NCBI GenBank assembly: GCA_023435265.1
Contig: JAEYRZ010000180.1
Coordinates: 33,521 to 97,520, forward strand
DNA from: Pseudomonadota bacterium
GTDB taxonomy: Bacteria > Desulfobacterota > Desulfobacteria > Desulfobacterales > Desulfosarcinaceae
Length of the DNA: 64,000 nucleotides
Direction: 5' to 3'
Below, piece after piece: positions 41,513 to 49,556 of this stretch. Below the pieces are notes generated by a model, which had not been told where the DNA came from, did not search any database, and saw nothing but the letters and a program-made list of their open reading frames with translations. A program made the translations under genes and the position numbers. Every line of letters starts with the position of its first letter. The first letter of the stretch is position 1.

Positions 41513-43657
41513 TCAACTCCCGTTGTGATCGCCCTGCGGGCCGGCGAATACTTCGTACTCCGGAATCACCGGATCGCGCAGGATCCGATCGATGGCGCGC
41601 CGGGCATTGGCCGCCATGGCCGGGAAGACCGGCTGCAGCGCCGCCAGGTGGCGCAGGTTGTCGGCGGTGCGCAGCACCAGCATGGCCAGGTCGCCCTCGG
41701 CCATCATCGAATTGCGGACCACCTTGTCCCAGGGCTGGCCGTCGGCCCAGGCCCACACTGCGGCGATCGGCTTGAAGAACAGCGGCCGAACCGTGAAGGC
41801 GCGCGACTGCATGAACTTGGCGAAGCCGCGCAGTTCGTGGACCACCCGGCCCACGGTCTTGAGCAGCGCGGCGGGGAGCGCCTTCTTGTCCAGATGCTCG
41901 TCGGATTCGCGGTCGTTGACGAATCCGGCCATCAGACCGGCCAGAAGCGCCGGTTCCGTTTCCGGGAAGATGCCGCGGCGCAGCCCCTCGGCGACCAGCA
42001 GGGGCTGATCGATGCGCAATTGCGAGGCCCACAGTCCGTCCTCGGTCAGGCGGTCCTGCGCGTCCACGAAGCCGGTCAGCTGCAGGAATTTCAGATGGCG
42101 CTCGAAATCGTGCCACAGGTGGCTTTGCGCGGCGCCCGCGCCGCCCAGCCGCTCGCCCTGCTGCTGAAAGGCGGCCAGCGATCGGCCCAGTAGGGTTTCG
42201 ATTTCATCGGGGGTGTGCGAGAGCAGCAGGTTGAGCACCATGGAGAAGTTGATGCGGATCTGGCTGTGCACCGGCGCGGGCGGGGCGCTGAAGAGTTTCG
42301 CCACGCCGCGCACATCCATGAATTTGCCCGGCACCACGAGGGCGAAGCCGATGTTGTCCTTGCCGCGGCGGCCGGCGCGGCCGGTCATCTGCAGCAGTTC
42401 GGTGGTGTCCAGCGGCACGAATTCGCGGCCGTTGAAGCGGTCCGAATTGAGGAAGGCCACGGTGCGGGCCGGGAAGTCGACGCCCGCGGCGACTGTCGAA
42501 GTGGCGAAAATGGCGTCCAGCAGCCCCTCGCTCATCAGAAATTCAAGCACCTGCTTCCAGGCCGGCAGCTGCCCGCTATGGTGCGAGCCCACGGCCATGT
42601 GCTCCAGGAGCCAGCGCTGCCGGTGACGCCGCACATGCGGGAAGCGTTCGGTGAGTTCGGTGATGCGGCGGCTCAGCGCTTCGGCCTGCGCCGGGTTCTG
42701 GATGCGGTTTTCCAGGCACAGCTGCAGGGCGTAATCGCAGTCGTTGCGCGACTTCAGGAAGAAAATCGCAGGAAGTAAATGGTATTTGCGCAGTACGGCC
42801 AGAATCTCGCCGAAGGGCGGCAGTTTACCCGGCGGCGCCAGTTCCGGCGCACGCCGCGCGGTGAGATAGTCGTTCACTTTCTGGTAGAGCCGCGCCTTGC
42901 CCCCGCCGCCGGAGACGAACAGGGGCAGCAGCGTGCCGCCGGGATGCAGGAAGATCGGATAAAGCGGCACCGGCCGCCGGGTTTCGCGCACCACCCGGCA
43001 TGGCTTGCCGCGCACCGCGGTCAGCCAGGCGGCGATCTGGTCGTCGTTGCCGATCGTGGCCGAAAGCAGCAGCAGGGGGATGCGCTGCGGCAGGTAGATG
43101 ATGGTCTCCTCCCACACCACCCCGCGGTCCTCGTCACCCAGGTAATGGGCCTCGTCCAACACCACGAAATCGGCGGACAGGGTTTCGCCGCGGTGCATGG
43201 CGTCGTAAAGCTGGTTGCGCAGAATTTCGGTGGTGCCGACGATGATCGGCGCCTCGGCGTTCTCCTTGCGGTCGCCGGTCAGGATGCCCACGTTGGCGGC
43301 GCCGAAATGGGCCGAGAATTCGATCAGCTTGGCATTGCTCAGCGCCTTGAGCGGCGAGGCATACCAGGCCCGCCCGCCCCCTTTAAAGATGCGTTCGATG
43401 GCCTGCACGGCGATCCAGGTCTTGCCCGCGCCGGTCGGCGCCGTCACCATACAGTCGCTGTGTTCCACCACCGCGAGGGCTTCCCGCTGAAAGCGGTCCG
43501 GAACGAAGGGCGCCGCTTCGGGGATGCCGATGCGTGTAAAGATCTTCTTCAGCTTGGCGTCCGCCCCCGGGCGGATGATCGGCCGGCGCGGCCCCCGCGC
43601 CGCGCTGCGCCCTTCGCGAAAGGGCGCGCGGGGTCTGAAGCGGCGGTGTTCGGACAT
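41513..43657 (-). CDS. Ski2-like DEAD/DEAH-box helicase
   Basis: A 714-residue superfamily 2 helicase. The start at 43657 overlaps the CooC stop (TGATG); a longer open frame upstream is antisense-free but overlaps cooC and is not used. Motif I is VTAPTGAGKTW (about residue 68), motif II VLDEAHYLGDE, motif III LLLSATIG, and the second RecA domain has AIFATSTVAAGVDFPAR and QMTGRAGRRGKDNIG (motif VI). The QMTGRAGRRG form and the later helical region place it with Ski2/Mtr4-like RNA or DNA helicases. An Arg-rich N-terminal 35 residues may bind nucleic acid. Its placement between a CODH maturation ATPase and dgkA is unusual. Confidence 0.92.
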   Translation of the reverse strand: MSEHRRFRPRAPFREGRSAARGPRRPIIRPGADAKLKKIFTRIGIPEAAPFVPDRFQREALAVVEHSDCMVTAPTGAGKTWIAVQAIERIFKGGGRAWYASPLKALSNAKLIEFSAHFGAANVGILTGDRKENAEAPIIVGTTEILRNQLYDAMHRGETLSADFVVLDEAHYLGDEDRGVVWEETIIYLPQRIPLLLLSATIGNDDQIAAWLTAVRGKPCRVVRETRRPVPLYPIFLHPGGTLLPLFVSGGGGKARLYQKVNDYLTARRAPELAPPGKLPPFGEILAVLRKYHLLPAIFFLKSRNDCDYALQLCLENRIQNPAQAEALSRRITELTERFPHVRRHRQRWLLEHMAVGSHHSGQLPAWKQVLEFLMSEGLLDAIFATSTVAAGVDFPARTVAFLNSDRFNGREFVPLDTTELLQMTGRAGRRGKDNIGFALVVPGKFMDVRGVAKLFSAPPAPVHSQIRINFSMVLNLLLSHTPDEIETLLGRSLAAFQQQGERLGGAGAAQSHLWHDFERHLKFLQLTGFVDAQDRLTEDGLWASQLRIDQPLLVAEGLRRGIFPETEPALLAGLMAGFVNDRESDEHLDKKALPAALLKTVGRVVHELRGFAKFMQSRAFTVRPLFFKPIAAVWAWADGQPWDKVVRNSMMAEGDLAMLVLRTADNLRHLAALQPVFPAMAANARRAIDRILRDPVIPEYEVFAGPQGDHNGS

Positions 43658-44412
43658 CAGAACGTCGCGAGCATGTCGCGCACCCGCTCCCGGGCCGGCG
43701 AGTGGACATCGTACGGCGACTGCCCGGCCAGGTCGGCTTCGATCAGGGCGTCGGAGTAGGGCAGAAAACCGAGAATGTCGAAATCGGCCAGGTGCTTGCG
43801 CAGGAAGGCCTCGTCCTGGGGCGAGCGGATCTTGTTGCCCACCACGCTGATCCGGGTCAGCTTGATTTCGGAGGCCAGGCGCCGGATGTGTTCGGCCGTA
43901 TCGATGCTGCGCCGCCCCGGCTCCACTACCACGATCAGCCGGTCCACGGCTTTGGCCGTGGCGCGCCCCAGGTGCTCGATGCCGGCCTCCATGTCCATCA
44001 CCACCACCTCGTCGCGGCCCAGTACGATGTGCATCACCAGTGCCTTGAGCAGCGTGCTCTCCGGGCACAAGCAGCCGCCGCCGCCCTTCTTGACGCTGCC
44101 CAGGCGCATCAGCTTGATATTGTCCTTCCGCACCGACAGCGTGTCGGGCAGATCGTCCACCTTGGGATTGAGTTTGAAAAAACCGCCGATCGAACCGGGT
44201 TTCGCGCCGGTGCGTTCGAAGATCATTTCTTTCATTTCGGCGATCGGGGTGATGCGGTCGGCATGATCGATTCCCAGGGCAGCCGCCAGGTTGGCATCCG
44301 GGTCGGCGTCGATGGCCAGGACCTTTTTGCCGGAATCACTGAGATTGCGGATCAACAGGGCGGCGAAGGTGGTTTTGCCCACGCCTCCTTTGCCGCTGAC
44401 GGCCAGTTTCAT
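43657..44412 (-). CDS. cooC: CooC-type nickel-insertion ATPase
   Basis: A MinD/ParA-like P-loop ATPase (251 residues) that inserts nickel into carbon monoxide dehydrogenase/acetyl-CoA synthase. The N-terminal deviant Walker A is SGKGGVGKTTF; the switch DADPDANLAAALG follows, then KKGGGGCLCPESTLL, which holds the CxC motif that binds Ni or Zn in CooC proteins, and VVVMDMEAGIEHLGRATA (Walker B). Length and motifs are standard. No cdh/acs genes lie nearby, so CODH/ACS must be encoded elsewhere; its presence implies the Wood-Ljungdahl route, used oxidatively by many sulfate reducers. It leads a four-gene operon from a promoter at 44484-44511. Confidence 0.92.
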   Translation of the reverse strand: MKLAVSGKGGVGKTTFAALLIRNLSDSGKKVLAIDADPDANLAAALGIDHADRITPIAEMKEMIFERTGAKPGSIGGFFKLNPKVDDLPDTLSVRKDNIKLMRLGSVKKGGGGCLCPESTLLKALVMHIVLGRDEVVVMDMEAGIEHLGRATAKAVDRLIVVVEPGRRSIDTAEHIRRLASEIKLTRISVVGNKIRSPQDEAFLRKHLADFDILGFLPYSDALIEADLAGQSPYDVHSPARERVRDMLATF

Positions 44413-44483
44413 AGCGTTTCCTTTCGCAGGCGGGCGGCTCGGCGCGTGAGCTTCGCCGCAGGCTGGATGTTTTTAACAGGACC

Positions 44484-44511
44484 AATATAACAAACTGTTT
44501 AAATTCAGCAA
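44484..44511 (-). promoter_or_regulatory. Putative promoter of the cooC operon
   Basis: On the minus strand TTGCTG (44511-44506) and TATATT (44489-44484) are separated by 16 bases, 72 bases before the cooC ATG. It lies in an unusually AT-rich patch of the 300-base gap 44413-44712, which holds no gene. Confidence 0.5.
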
Positions 44512-44712
44512 GGGCGGGCCGGTCGGAGAGGTGTTCTAAAACCGCCGTCGACCCGTCGCGCGCCGTTGCGAATTCTGCCGATTCCCACTTTAGGCCGGCC
44601 CAAGGCGGCCGATATGTATGCAACCACACCCGAACGGGTCCGCATCGTAGTGCAGTGGTTGCACCAGCTCTCGGGAACAGGATTTCGGAACCAATTAAAA
44701 GGAGGCCTTCAG

Positions 44713-45558
44713 ATGAAATACGTTCGCTTTGCGCCGGCAGCCGTCCTGCTCATGCTGCTCGGGATCGCGCTTTCGGCTACGCTGATCGGGTGCCTGACCA
44801 GCGGCGGAGCGGTCACTTCCCAGAACGCCGCGGCGCCGGAGCCGCCGCCGCAATCGACCGCCGAAGTCGACAAGAACATCGCCGACCTGAGGCGCAAAAT
44901 CCTGGACCTGCAGAAATTCCAGACCGAGCAGCGCCATATCGCGGTGATCAACGAGGTGCAGCACCAGAAAAGCGCCGGCTGGGTGAAGCTGGACGGCCAG
45001 CCGACCAACGAGGAAGCGGCGGAAACCGCCAATCAGCAGGCGACGGCGGCCGAGAAGGAGATCCAGAAGCTCAGCCGGGAACTGTCCCGGGCCGAAGCGG
45101 AGCGGGACAAGATGCGTTCCATCTCTTCGGGCTGTTTCGCTCCGGAAACGCTCGTCAAAATGGAGGACGGTTCGTCCAGGCCCATCGCGCGCATCCGGGC
45201 CGGCGAAAAGATAATGGCCTACGACATCGGATACGGCAGGCAGGTCGGCAAAACAGTGGTCGCGGTGTACACGGCCGAAGCCAACCATCTTTACACCATC
45301 AACGGCGCCTTGATGACCACCGCGGGCGAACGCGTTCTGAGCGGAAACGGGTGGAAGGCCGTGCGCGACCTGCAGAAAGGCGACGTGATCCACGTCGACG
45401 GCCGCATGGTGGAAGTCGAGCGCATCGAGTTCCAGAGGGTCGACCTGCGTGTGCACAACATGCAGGTGGCGGACAGTCATAACTTTTACGTCGTCGCCGG
45501 CAACGGCAGCGGGTTTCTTGTGCATAACTCCGGAGGCGGGGGCGGCGGCGGAAAATGA
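44713..45558 (+). CDS. Lipoprotein ending in a Hint (intein-like) domain
   Basis: The ATG at 44713 follows GGAGG. A signal peptide with lipobox LIGC ends near residue 27. Residues about 50-135 form a coiled coil (VDKNIADLRRKILDLQKFQT; QQATAAEKEIQKLSREL). From about residue 139 a Hint domain begins SGCFAPETLVKMEDGSSRPI (N-terminal nucleophile Cys), continues with GEKIMAYDI, MTTAGERVLSGNGWKAVRDL (block B, where the usual His is replaced), QKGDVIHVDG, and ends VADSHNFYVV then GFLVHNS, the His-Asn/Ser splice junction. Only SGGGGGGGK remains after the junction. Self-cleavage at either end is plausible by homology but the block B change could weaken it. Polymorphic toxins use similar pretoxin Hint domains, but no toxin follows here. 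It is close to the Sel1 lipoprotein gene. Confidence 0.82.
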   Translation: MKYVRFAPAAVLLMLLGIALSATLIGCLTSGGAVTSQNAAAPEPPPQSTAEVDKNIADLRRKILDLQKFQTEQRHIAVINEVQHQKSAGWVKLDGQPTNEEAAETANQQATAAEKEIQKLSRELSRAEAERDKMRSISSGCFAPETLVKMEDGSSRPIARIRAGEKIMAYDIGYGRQVGKTVVAVYTAEANHLYTINGALMTTAGERVLSGNGWKAVRDLQKGDVIHVDGRMVEVERIEFQRVDLRVHNMQVADSHNFYVVAGNGSGFLVHNSGGGGGGGK

Positions 45559-45614
45559 ATCCCGCGGCAGCGGGGCGAGCTTATTTGCGGAGAATCTTTC
45601 CACGGGAGTCGAAC

Positions 45615-46415
45615 ATGACCTATCGCTGTTTTTATACGTTCACCTTGATTTTCTTGTTGTCCGCAGCCGCCTGCACCAACACCGGACAGGCGGTCAAGTC
45701 GGGCCTGGCGGATACCATGGTCGCCATGAAGACCGGCAATGCCGAGCAAAAAGGCGACGCCGCGTACGCCGCCAAAAACTACGCCGAAGCCTTGAGCGCG
45801 TATCGCAAGGCCGCCGAGGCCGGGGGGAAGCACAGTCAGTTTATGCTGGCCAACATGTATCTTGCCGGCGAGGGGGTCAAACGCGACCCGGAACAATATC
45901 TCGCCTGGATGCGGCAGTCGGCGGGCAACGGTTATCCGCCGGCCAATTACTTGATGGGCATGGTCTCCTTGCGCAGCAACCCGGCGGCGGCTGCAAAACA
46001 TTTCATGCGTGCGGCCGAGGGCGAGCACGGCGCCGCCATGCACATGCTCGGCCTGATGTACGCCGGCGGGACCGGGGTTCCGCAGAGCGAAGCCGAGGCC
46101 CTGCGCTGGTTCAGGATGGCCGCTGCCCAGGGGATCCCGGTCCAGAAAGGATTCATGACCGAAGCGGGCCTGCAGTCCTATCGGAACAGCCTCAAGGCGC
46201 CCGGACGGCAGGTCGCCGAAAAGGGCGGGAAGGGATTGATACGCGAAATTCAGCAACGCCTCAAGGATTTGGGGTATCAGCCCGGTGCGGCGGACGGCGT
46301 GCCCGGCAGCAAAACACGCGCCGCGATCGAAGCGTATCAGCGTGCAAACGGCCTGCAGCCCGACGGTCTGGCGAGCGCGGCGCTCCTGGAGTCCTTGCGG
46401 GGCCAGGCCAACTAG
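45615..46415 (+). CDS. Sel1-repeat lipoprotein with peptidoglycan-binding domain
   Basis: Start ATG 45615 follows GGGAG; the longer frame from 45555 has no ribosome site. The signal peptide FTLIFLLSAAAC supplies a lipobox with Cys20. Three to four Sel1-like repeats follow (AEALSAYRKAAEAGGKHSQF, MLANMYLAGEGVKRDPEQYL, HMLGLMYAGGTGVPQSEAEA). The C-terminal 65 residues are a PG_binding_1 domain (LIREIQQRLKDLGYQPGAAD, GVPGSKTRAAIEAYQRANGL, QPDG). It should tether protein complexes to the cell wall. It follows the Hint lipoprotein by 56 bases and probably shares its transcript. Confidence 0.9.
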   Translation: MTYRCFYTFTLIFLLSAAACTNTGQAVKSGLADTMVAMKTGNAEQKGDAAYAAKNYAEALSAYRKAAEAGGKHSQFMLANMYLAGEGVKRDPEQYLAWMRQSAGNGYPPANYLMGMVSLRSNPAAAAKHFMRAAEGEHGAAMHMLGLMYAGGTGVPQSEAEALRWFRMAAAQGIPVQKGFMTEAGLQSYRNSLKAPGRQVAEKGGKGLIREIQQRLKDLGYQPGAADGVPGSKTRAAIEAYQRANGLQPDGLASAALLESLRGQAN

Positions 46416-46613
46416 GCCGAACGCCCCAATCGGCGCCCGCATTGTCTTTATCCGCGGATGCGGTTCGGCGGCTGAAATCCGGCGGCGCGGCCGTTTCAGA
46501 TCGGGTGAATTCGATTTTATTCCGACCCCACCCCGTGCCCGCCGCGACCTCGGTTCGAGATCGTTCGGCAGGCCTGAAGGTCCGGCGCCGGCGATGCATC
46601 GTTCAGGAAATGA

Positions 46614-46639
46614 AAACCCCTGCCGGACGGCAGGGGTTT
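46614..46639 (-). terminator. Terminator hairpin between convergent genes
   Basis: AAACCCCTGCCG and its inverse (CGGCAGGGGTTT) form a long stem with a tiny loop, followed by TTTTC on the minus strand and preceded by AAAA on it; T-rich on both sides. It lies 30 bases past the minus-strand gene at 46670 and can also stop reading from the Sel1 gene. Confidence 0.8.
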
Positions 46640-46669
46640 CGTGAACAACCGCGATTCAGGCCCGGGCCT

Positions 46670-46825
46670 TCAGAAATCATCCGGTGATTTTTCTTTGTTT
46701 TCTTCGAACCGACGCTCCTCCTTCAAAGCGACCTCGCGGTCGCAGACATTGCAGCGGCTTTCCCTATTGATCGTCGGATGGTAAACGATCTCCTGCTTGC
46801 ACAGGGGGCATATGTTGGTCGTCAT
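46670..46825 (-). CDS. Small zinc-ribbon protein
   Basis: A 51-residue protein starting at ATG 46825 with GGAG 8 nt upstream; the same frame stays open further 5' but that part belongs to a transposase relic. It has CPLC near residue 6 and CNVC near residue 25, a typical four-Cys zinc ribbon, followed by a charged helix (REVALKEERRFEENKEK). It resembles short treble-clef proteins of unknown role in Desulfobacterota. It has its own terminator at 46614-46639. Confidence 0.7.
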   Translation of the reverse strand: MTTNICPLCKQEIVYHPTINRESRCNVCDREVALKEERRFEENKEKSPDDF

Positions 46826-46867
46826 GGTAGTGCTCCTGTCGCTTGGGATTAGAAACCCGGCTGAACG

Positions 46868-47113
46868 ATACCTCTCTCGGCCTTGACCAAAAATGCGATG
46901 CCGCCTGTATTTGTCCATAGCTGCATAAGCATACCTGGATGCGGGTGCTTCCTGGGCACCCGACAATACGCCTCGGACAAATTCACCATCGCCTAAAATG
47001 CGTTCGTCGCTTTTCTGAAGGATGCCGCCTTCGCGCAGCATCTTCACCCTCGCCCACCGGCCGGCGCTGCAGATCAGGCCGGCGCCGACGAGTTCGGGCT
47101 TTCGCCCCCTGCG
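46868..47113 (-). pseudogene. Relic of a REP-associated (Y1/IS200-like) transposase, C-terminal part
   Basis: The minus-strand frame reads RGRKPELVGAGLICSAGRWA, then KSDERILGDGEFVRGVLSGA, closely resembling the GRRPELVGGGLIRSLGGW and DERILGDGDFV segments of REP-associated tyrosine transposases. The N-terminal catalytic HUH and Tyr part is missing and no start fits, so it is dead. The surrounding 46826-47400 gap contains no intact gene; a low-GC patch at about 47176-47375 has a 65-codon open frame (plus strand, ending TAA 47373) that looks faintly coding but has no start. Confidence 0.65.
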
Positions 47114-47400
47114 ATTCCTTTGGCGACATATTGTTGATAATTGCCGCGTGCCGGTCTGAAGTCCTGCCGAAGAATGAAAGCACCCGATCGATGGTCGGCC
47201 GATCGTTCGGCATGCGCCCCATGAGCGCACTGTGCCCGTCAAACGGGTGGTGGTTCAAAGCATTAAGATCTTTGACAAGAACGGCATACGGAGGCCAGTG
47301 GAGCAGTATAAATGTAAAAATACAAAGGGCGTCCCCTATTACCTTGACGGTGAGACGATGGGGATATACTAAACGAGATTTACAACCGAACGAGGATGGC

Positions 47401-49401
47401 ATGTCCAATCAGATCGTGAGGCGCAAACCGGGCGACTTCATCGGGCCCAAGCCGGAGATTCTGGCCCCGGCCGGCAATCGCGATTCTTTCCTGGCGGCGC
47501 TTGCCGCCGGCGCGGACGCGGTGTATTGCGGCTTGAAGTCGTTTTCGGCGCGCATGGCGGCCAAGAATTTCACGCTGCCGGAAATGGCCGCCCTGGCCGA
47601 CCTGGCGCGGCAGCGCAAGGTCAAGCTCTATCTGACCGTCAATACGCTGATCCGGCCCGACGAACTGGCGCCGCTGGGCGGCCGTCTGGAGTTGATCGCC
47701 CGCCATGTCGCCCCCGATGCGCTGATCGTGCAGGATTTGGGCGTCGCCGCCCTGGCCCGCCAGGCCGGCTTCAAGGGCGAGCTGCACTTTTCCACACTGG
47801 CCAATGTGACCCTGCCGCAGGCGTTGGCCCCGCTGACGCGGGACTTCGATATTCAGCGCGTGGTGCTGCCGCGCGAACTGGATGTGGACGAGGTCAAGCA
47901 GATGGCGGCGGCTTGTCCGCAGGGCCTGGGTCTGGAAATATTCGTGCATGGGGCGTTGTGCTACGGGGTTTCGGGGCGCTGTTACTGGAGCAGCTATCTG
48001 GGGGGCAAGAGCGGCCTGCGCGGCCGCTGCGTGCAGCCCTGCCGCCGGCGCTACACCCAGGAGGGCGATGCCAAGCGCTATTTCGCCTGTCAGGATTTCA
48101 GCCTCGACGTGCTGGTCAAGACGCTGGCCAGCGTGCCGCAGATCCGGGCCTGGAAGATCGAGGGCCGCAAAAAAGGGCCGCATTACGTCTACTACACGGT
48201 GACCGCCTACCAGATGCTGCGCGACGAAGGACAGGATGCACAGATCAAAAAGAGCGCGCTGGCCATGCTGGAGCAGGCGCTGGGGCGTCCGGGGACGCAC
48301 TACTTCTTTCTGCCCCAGCGGCCGCAGAATCCGATCGAGACCGGGAAGCCTTCGGGATCGGGGCTGCTGGTGGGCTCGGTGCGCGGGGGCCGCGAAAGCG
48401 CCTATCTGGAACCGCGCTTCGATCTCCTGCCCGAAGACAAGCTGCGCGTGGGGTATGAAGACGATGACTGGCACCAGACGCTGGTCTTGAACCGGGCCCT
48501 GCCCAAGCAGGGCAAGTTTCAGCTTCCCGGGCGCGGCAAAGCGTTGGCGCCCAAGGGAACACCGGTTTTCCTGATCGATCGCCGCGAAGCGGCGCTCGCA
48601 GAGAAGATCCGGCGGCTGGAAAAAGCGCTCGCGCCCGAAGCGGTTCTGAACGAAACCTCATCCTTCAGCCTGCGCCTGCCGCCGGCCACCCCCCGCCGGC
48701 CCGAAGTACAGCGCATGCACGTGCAGCGCCGTCCCGCGCAGCGCCTGCCGCACAGCAGCCAGGGTTTGTGGCTGAGCCCCCAGGCGCTGGAGAAAGTCGC
48801 CGCCGCCACCCTCTCGCACGCCTGGTGGTGGCTGCCGCCGGTGATCTGGCCTGCCGAAGCCTCGCTCTGGCAGCAGGCCGTGCGGCACCTGCTGCGCAAA
48901 GGTGCCCGCCGCTTTGTGCTCAACGCTCCCTGGCAGACGGCCTTTTTCGACCGCGAGGAAGATCTCAATCTCTGGGCCGGCCCTTTCTGCAATATCGCCA
49001 ATCCGCTGGCGGTGCGGGCCTTCAGGCAGATCGGCGGCAAGGGGGTGATCGTCAGCCCCGAGTTGGGCCGTCCCGACCTGGAGATGCTGGCCCAGAAAAG
49101 CGTGCTGCCGCTGGGCATCGTAATCTCCGGAAACTGGCCGTTCTGCGTCTCGCGCGCCCTGGCCGAAGGATTCAAGATTGACCAGCCTTTTGTCAGCCAG
49201 AAGGGCGAAGAGGGAGGGGCGCGCCGCTACGACAATCTCTACTGGGTCTTCCCCAACTGGACCATCGACTTGAAATCGGCTCAGGACATTCTGGTCAAGG
49301 CCGGCTTCCGTCTTTTCGTGCACCTGGAGGAGCCGCTTCCCAAAAGCGTCCGGATCAAAAAACGACCGGGCCGCTGGAACTGGGAAATCGGGCTCAAGTA
49401 A
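47401..49401 (+). CDS. Peptidase U32 family protein
   Basis: A 666-residue U32 protein; the ATG at 47401 is preceded by CGAGGATGGC. The family start is clear: PEILAPAGNRDSFLAALAAG then ADAVYCGLKSFSARMAAKNF. The signature EIFVHGALCYGVSGRCYWSS with the following LRGRCVQPCRR provides the Cys residues that in studied homologues (RlhA, UbiU/V, TrhP) bind a [4Fe-4S] cluster. IEGRKKGPHYVYYTVTAYQ closes the core; residues 350-666 form a C-terminal region including ELGRPDLEMLA. Studied members do prephenate-dependent RNA hydroxylation or quinone hydroxylation rather than proteolysis; the substrate here is unknown. Confidence 0.88.
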   Translation: MSNQIVRRKPGDFIGPKPEILAPAGNRDSFLAALAAGADAVYCGLKSFSARMAAKNFTLPEMAALADLARQRKVKLYLTVNTLIRPDELAPLGGRLELIARHVAPDALIVQDLGVAALARQAGFKGELHFSTLANVTLPQALAPLTRDFDIQRVVLPRELDVDEVKQMAAACPQGLGLEIFVHGALCYGVSGRCYWSSYLGGKSGLRGRCVQPCRRRYTQEGDAKRYFACQDFSLDVLVKTLASVPQIRAWKIEGRKKGPHYVYYTVTAYQMLRDEGQDAQIKKSALAMLEQALGRPGTHYFFLPQRPQNPIETGKPSGSGLLVGSVRGGRESAYLEPRFDLLPEDKLRVGYEDDDWHQTLVLNRALPKQGKFQLPGRGKALAPKGTPVFLIDRREAALAEKIRRLEKALAPEAVLNETSSFSLRLPPATPRRPEVQRMHVQRRPAQRLPHSSQGLWLSPQALEKVAAATLSHAWWWLPPVIWPAEASLWQQAVRHLLRKGARRFVLNAPWQTAFFDREEDLNLWAGPFCNIANPLAVRAFRQIGGKGVIVSPELGRPDLEMLAQKSVLPLGIVISGNWPFCVSRALAEGFKIDQPFVSQKGEEGGARRYDNLYWVFPNWTIDLKSAQDILVKAGFRLFVHLEEPLPKSVRIKKRPGRWNWEIGLK

Positions 49402-49556
49402 AGGCAGTTCTACTTCCCGCCTCGGGATCGATTCACGCTCGCTTCTTCATCCGCCGATCAACCGGAGCGGTGCGGAGCGGATCGCACTGCTCGATCCCGG
49501 ACTCGATCGCCATGCATTTTCGTTCGGATACAGCACACCCGGATGGGGGCCTCGGC

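Noticed and set aside
46939..47400. An N-terminal extension of the U32 protein by about 154 residues.
   Set aside because: It crosses the transposase relic; the ATG at 47401 begins a normal U32 protein.
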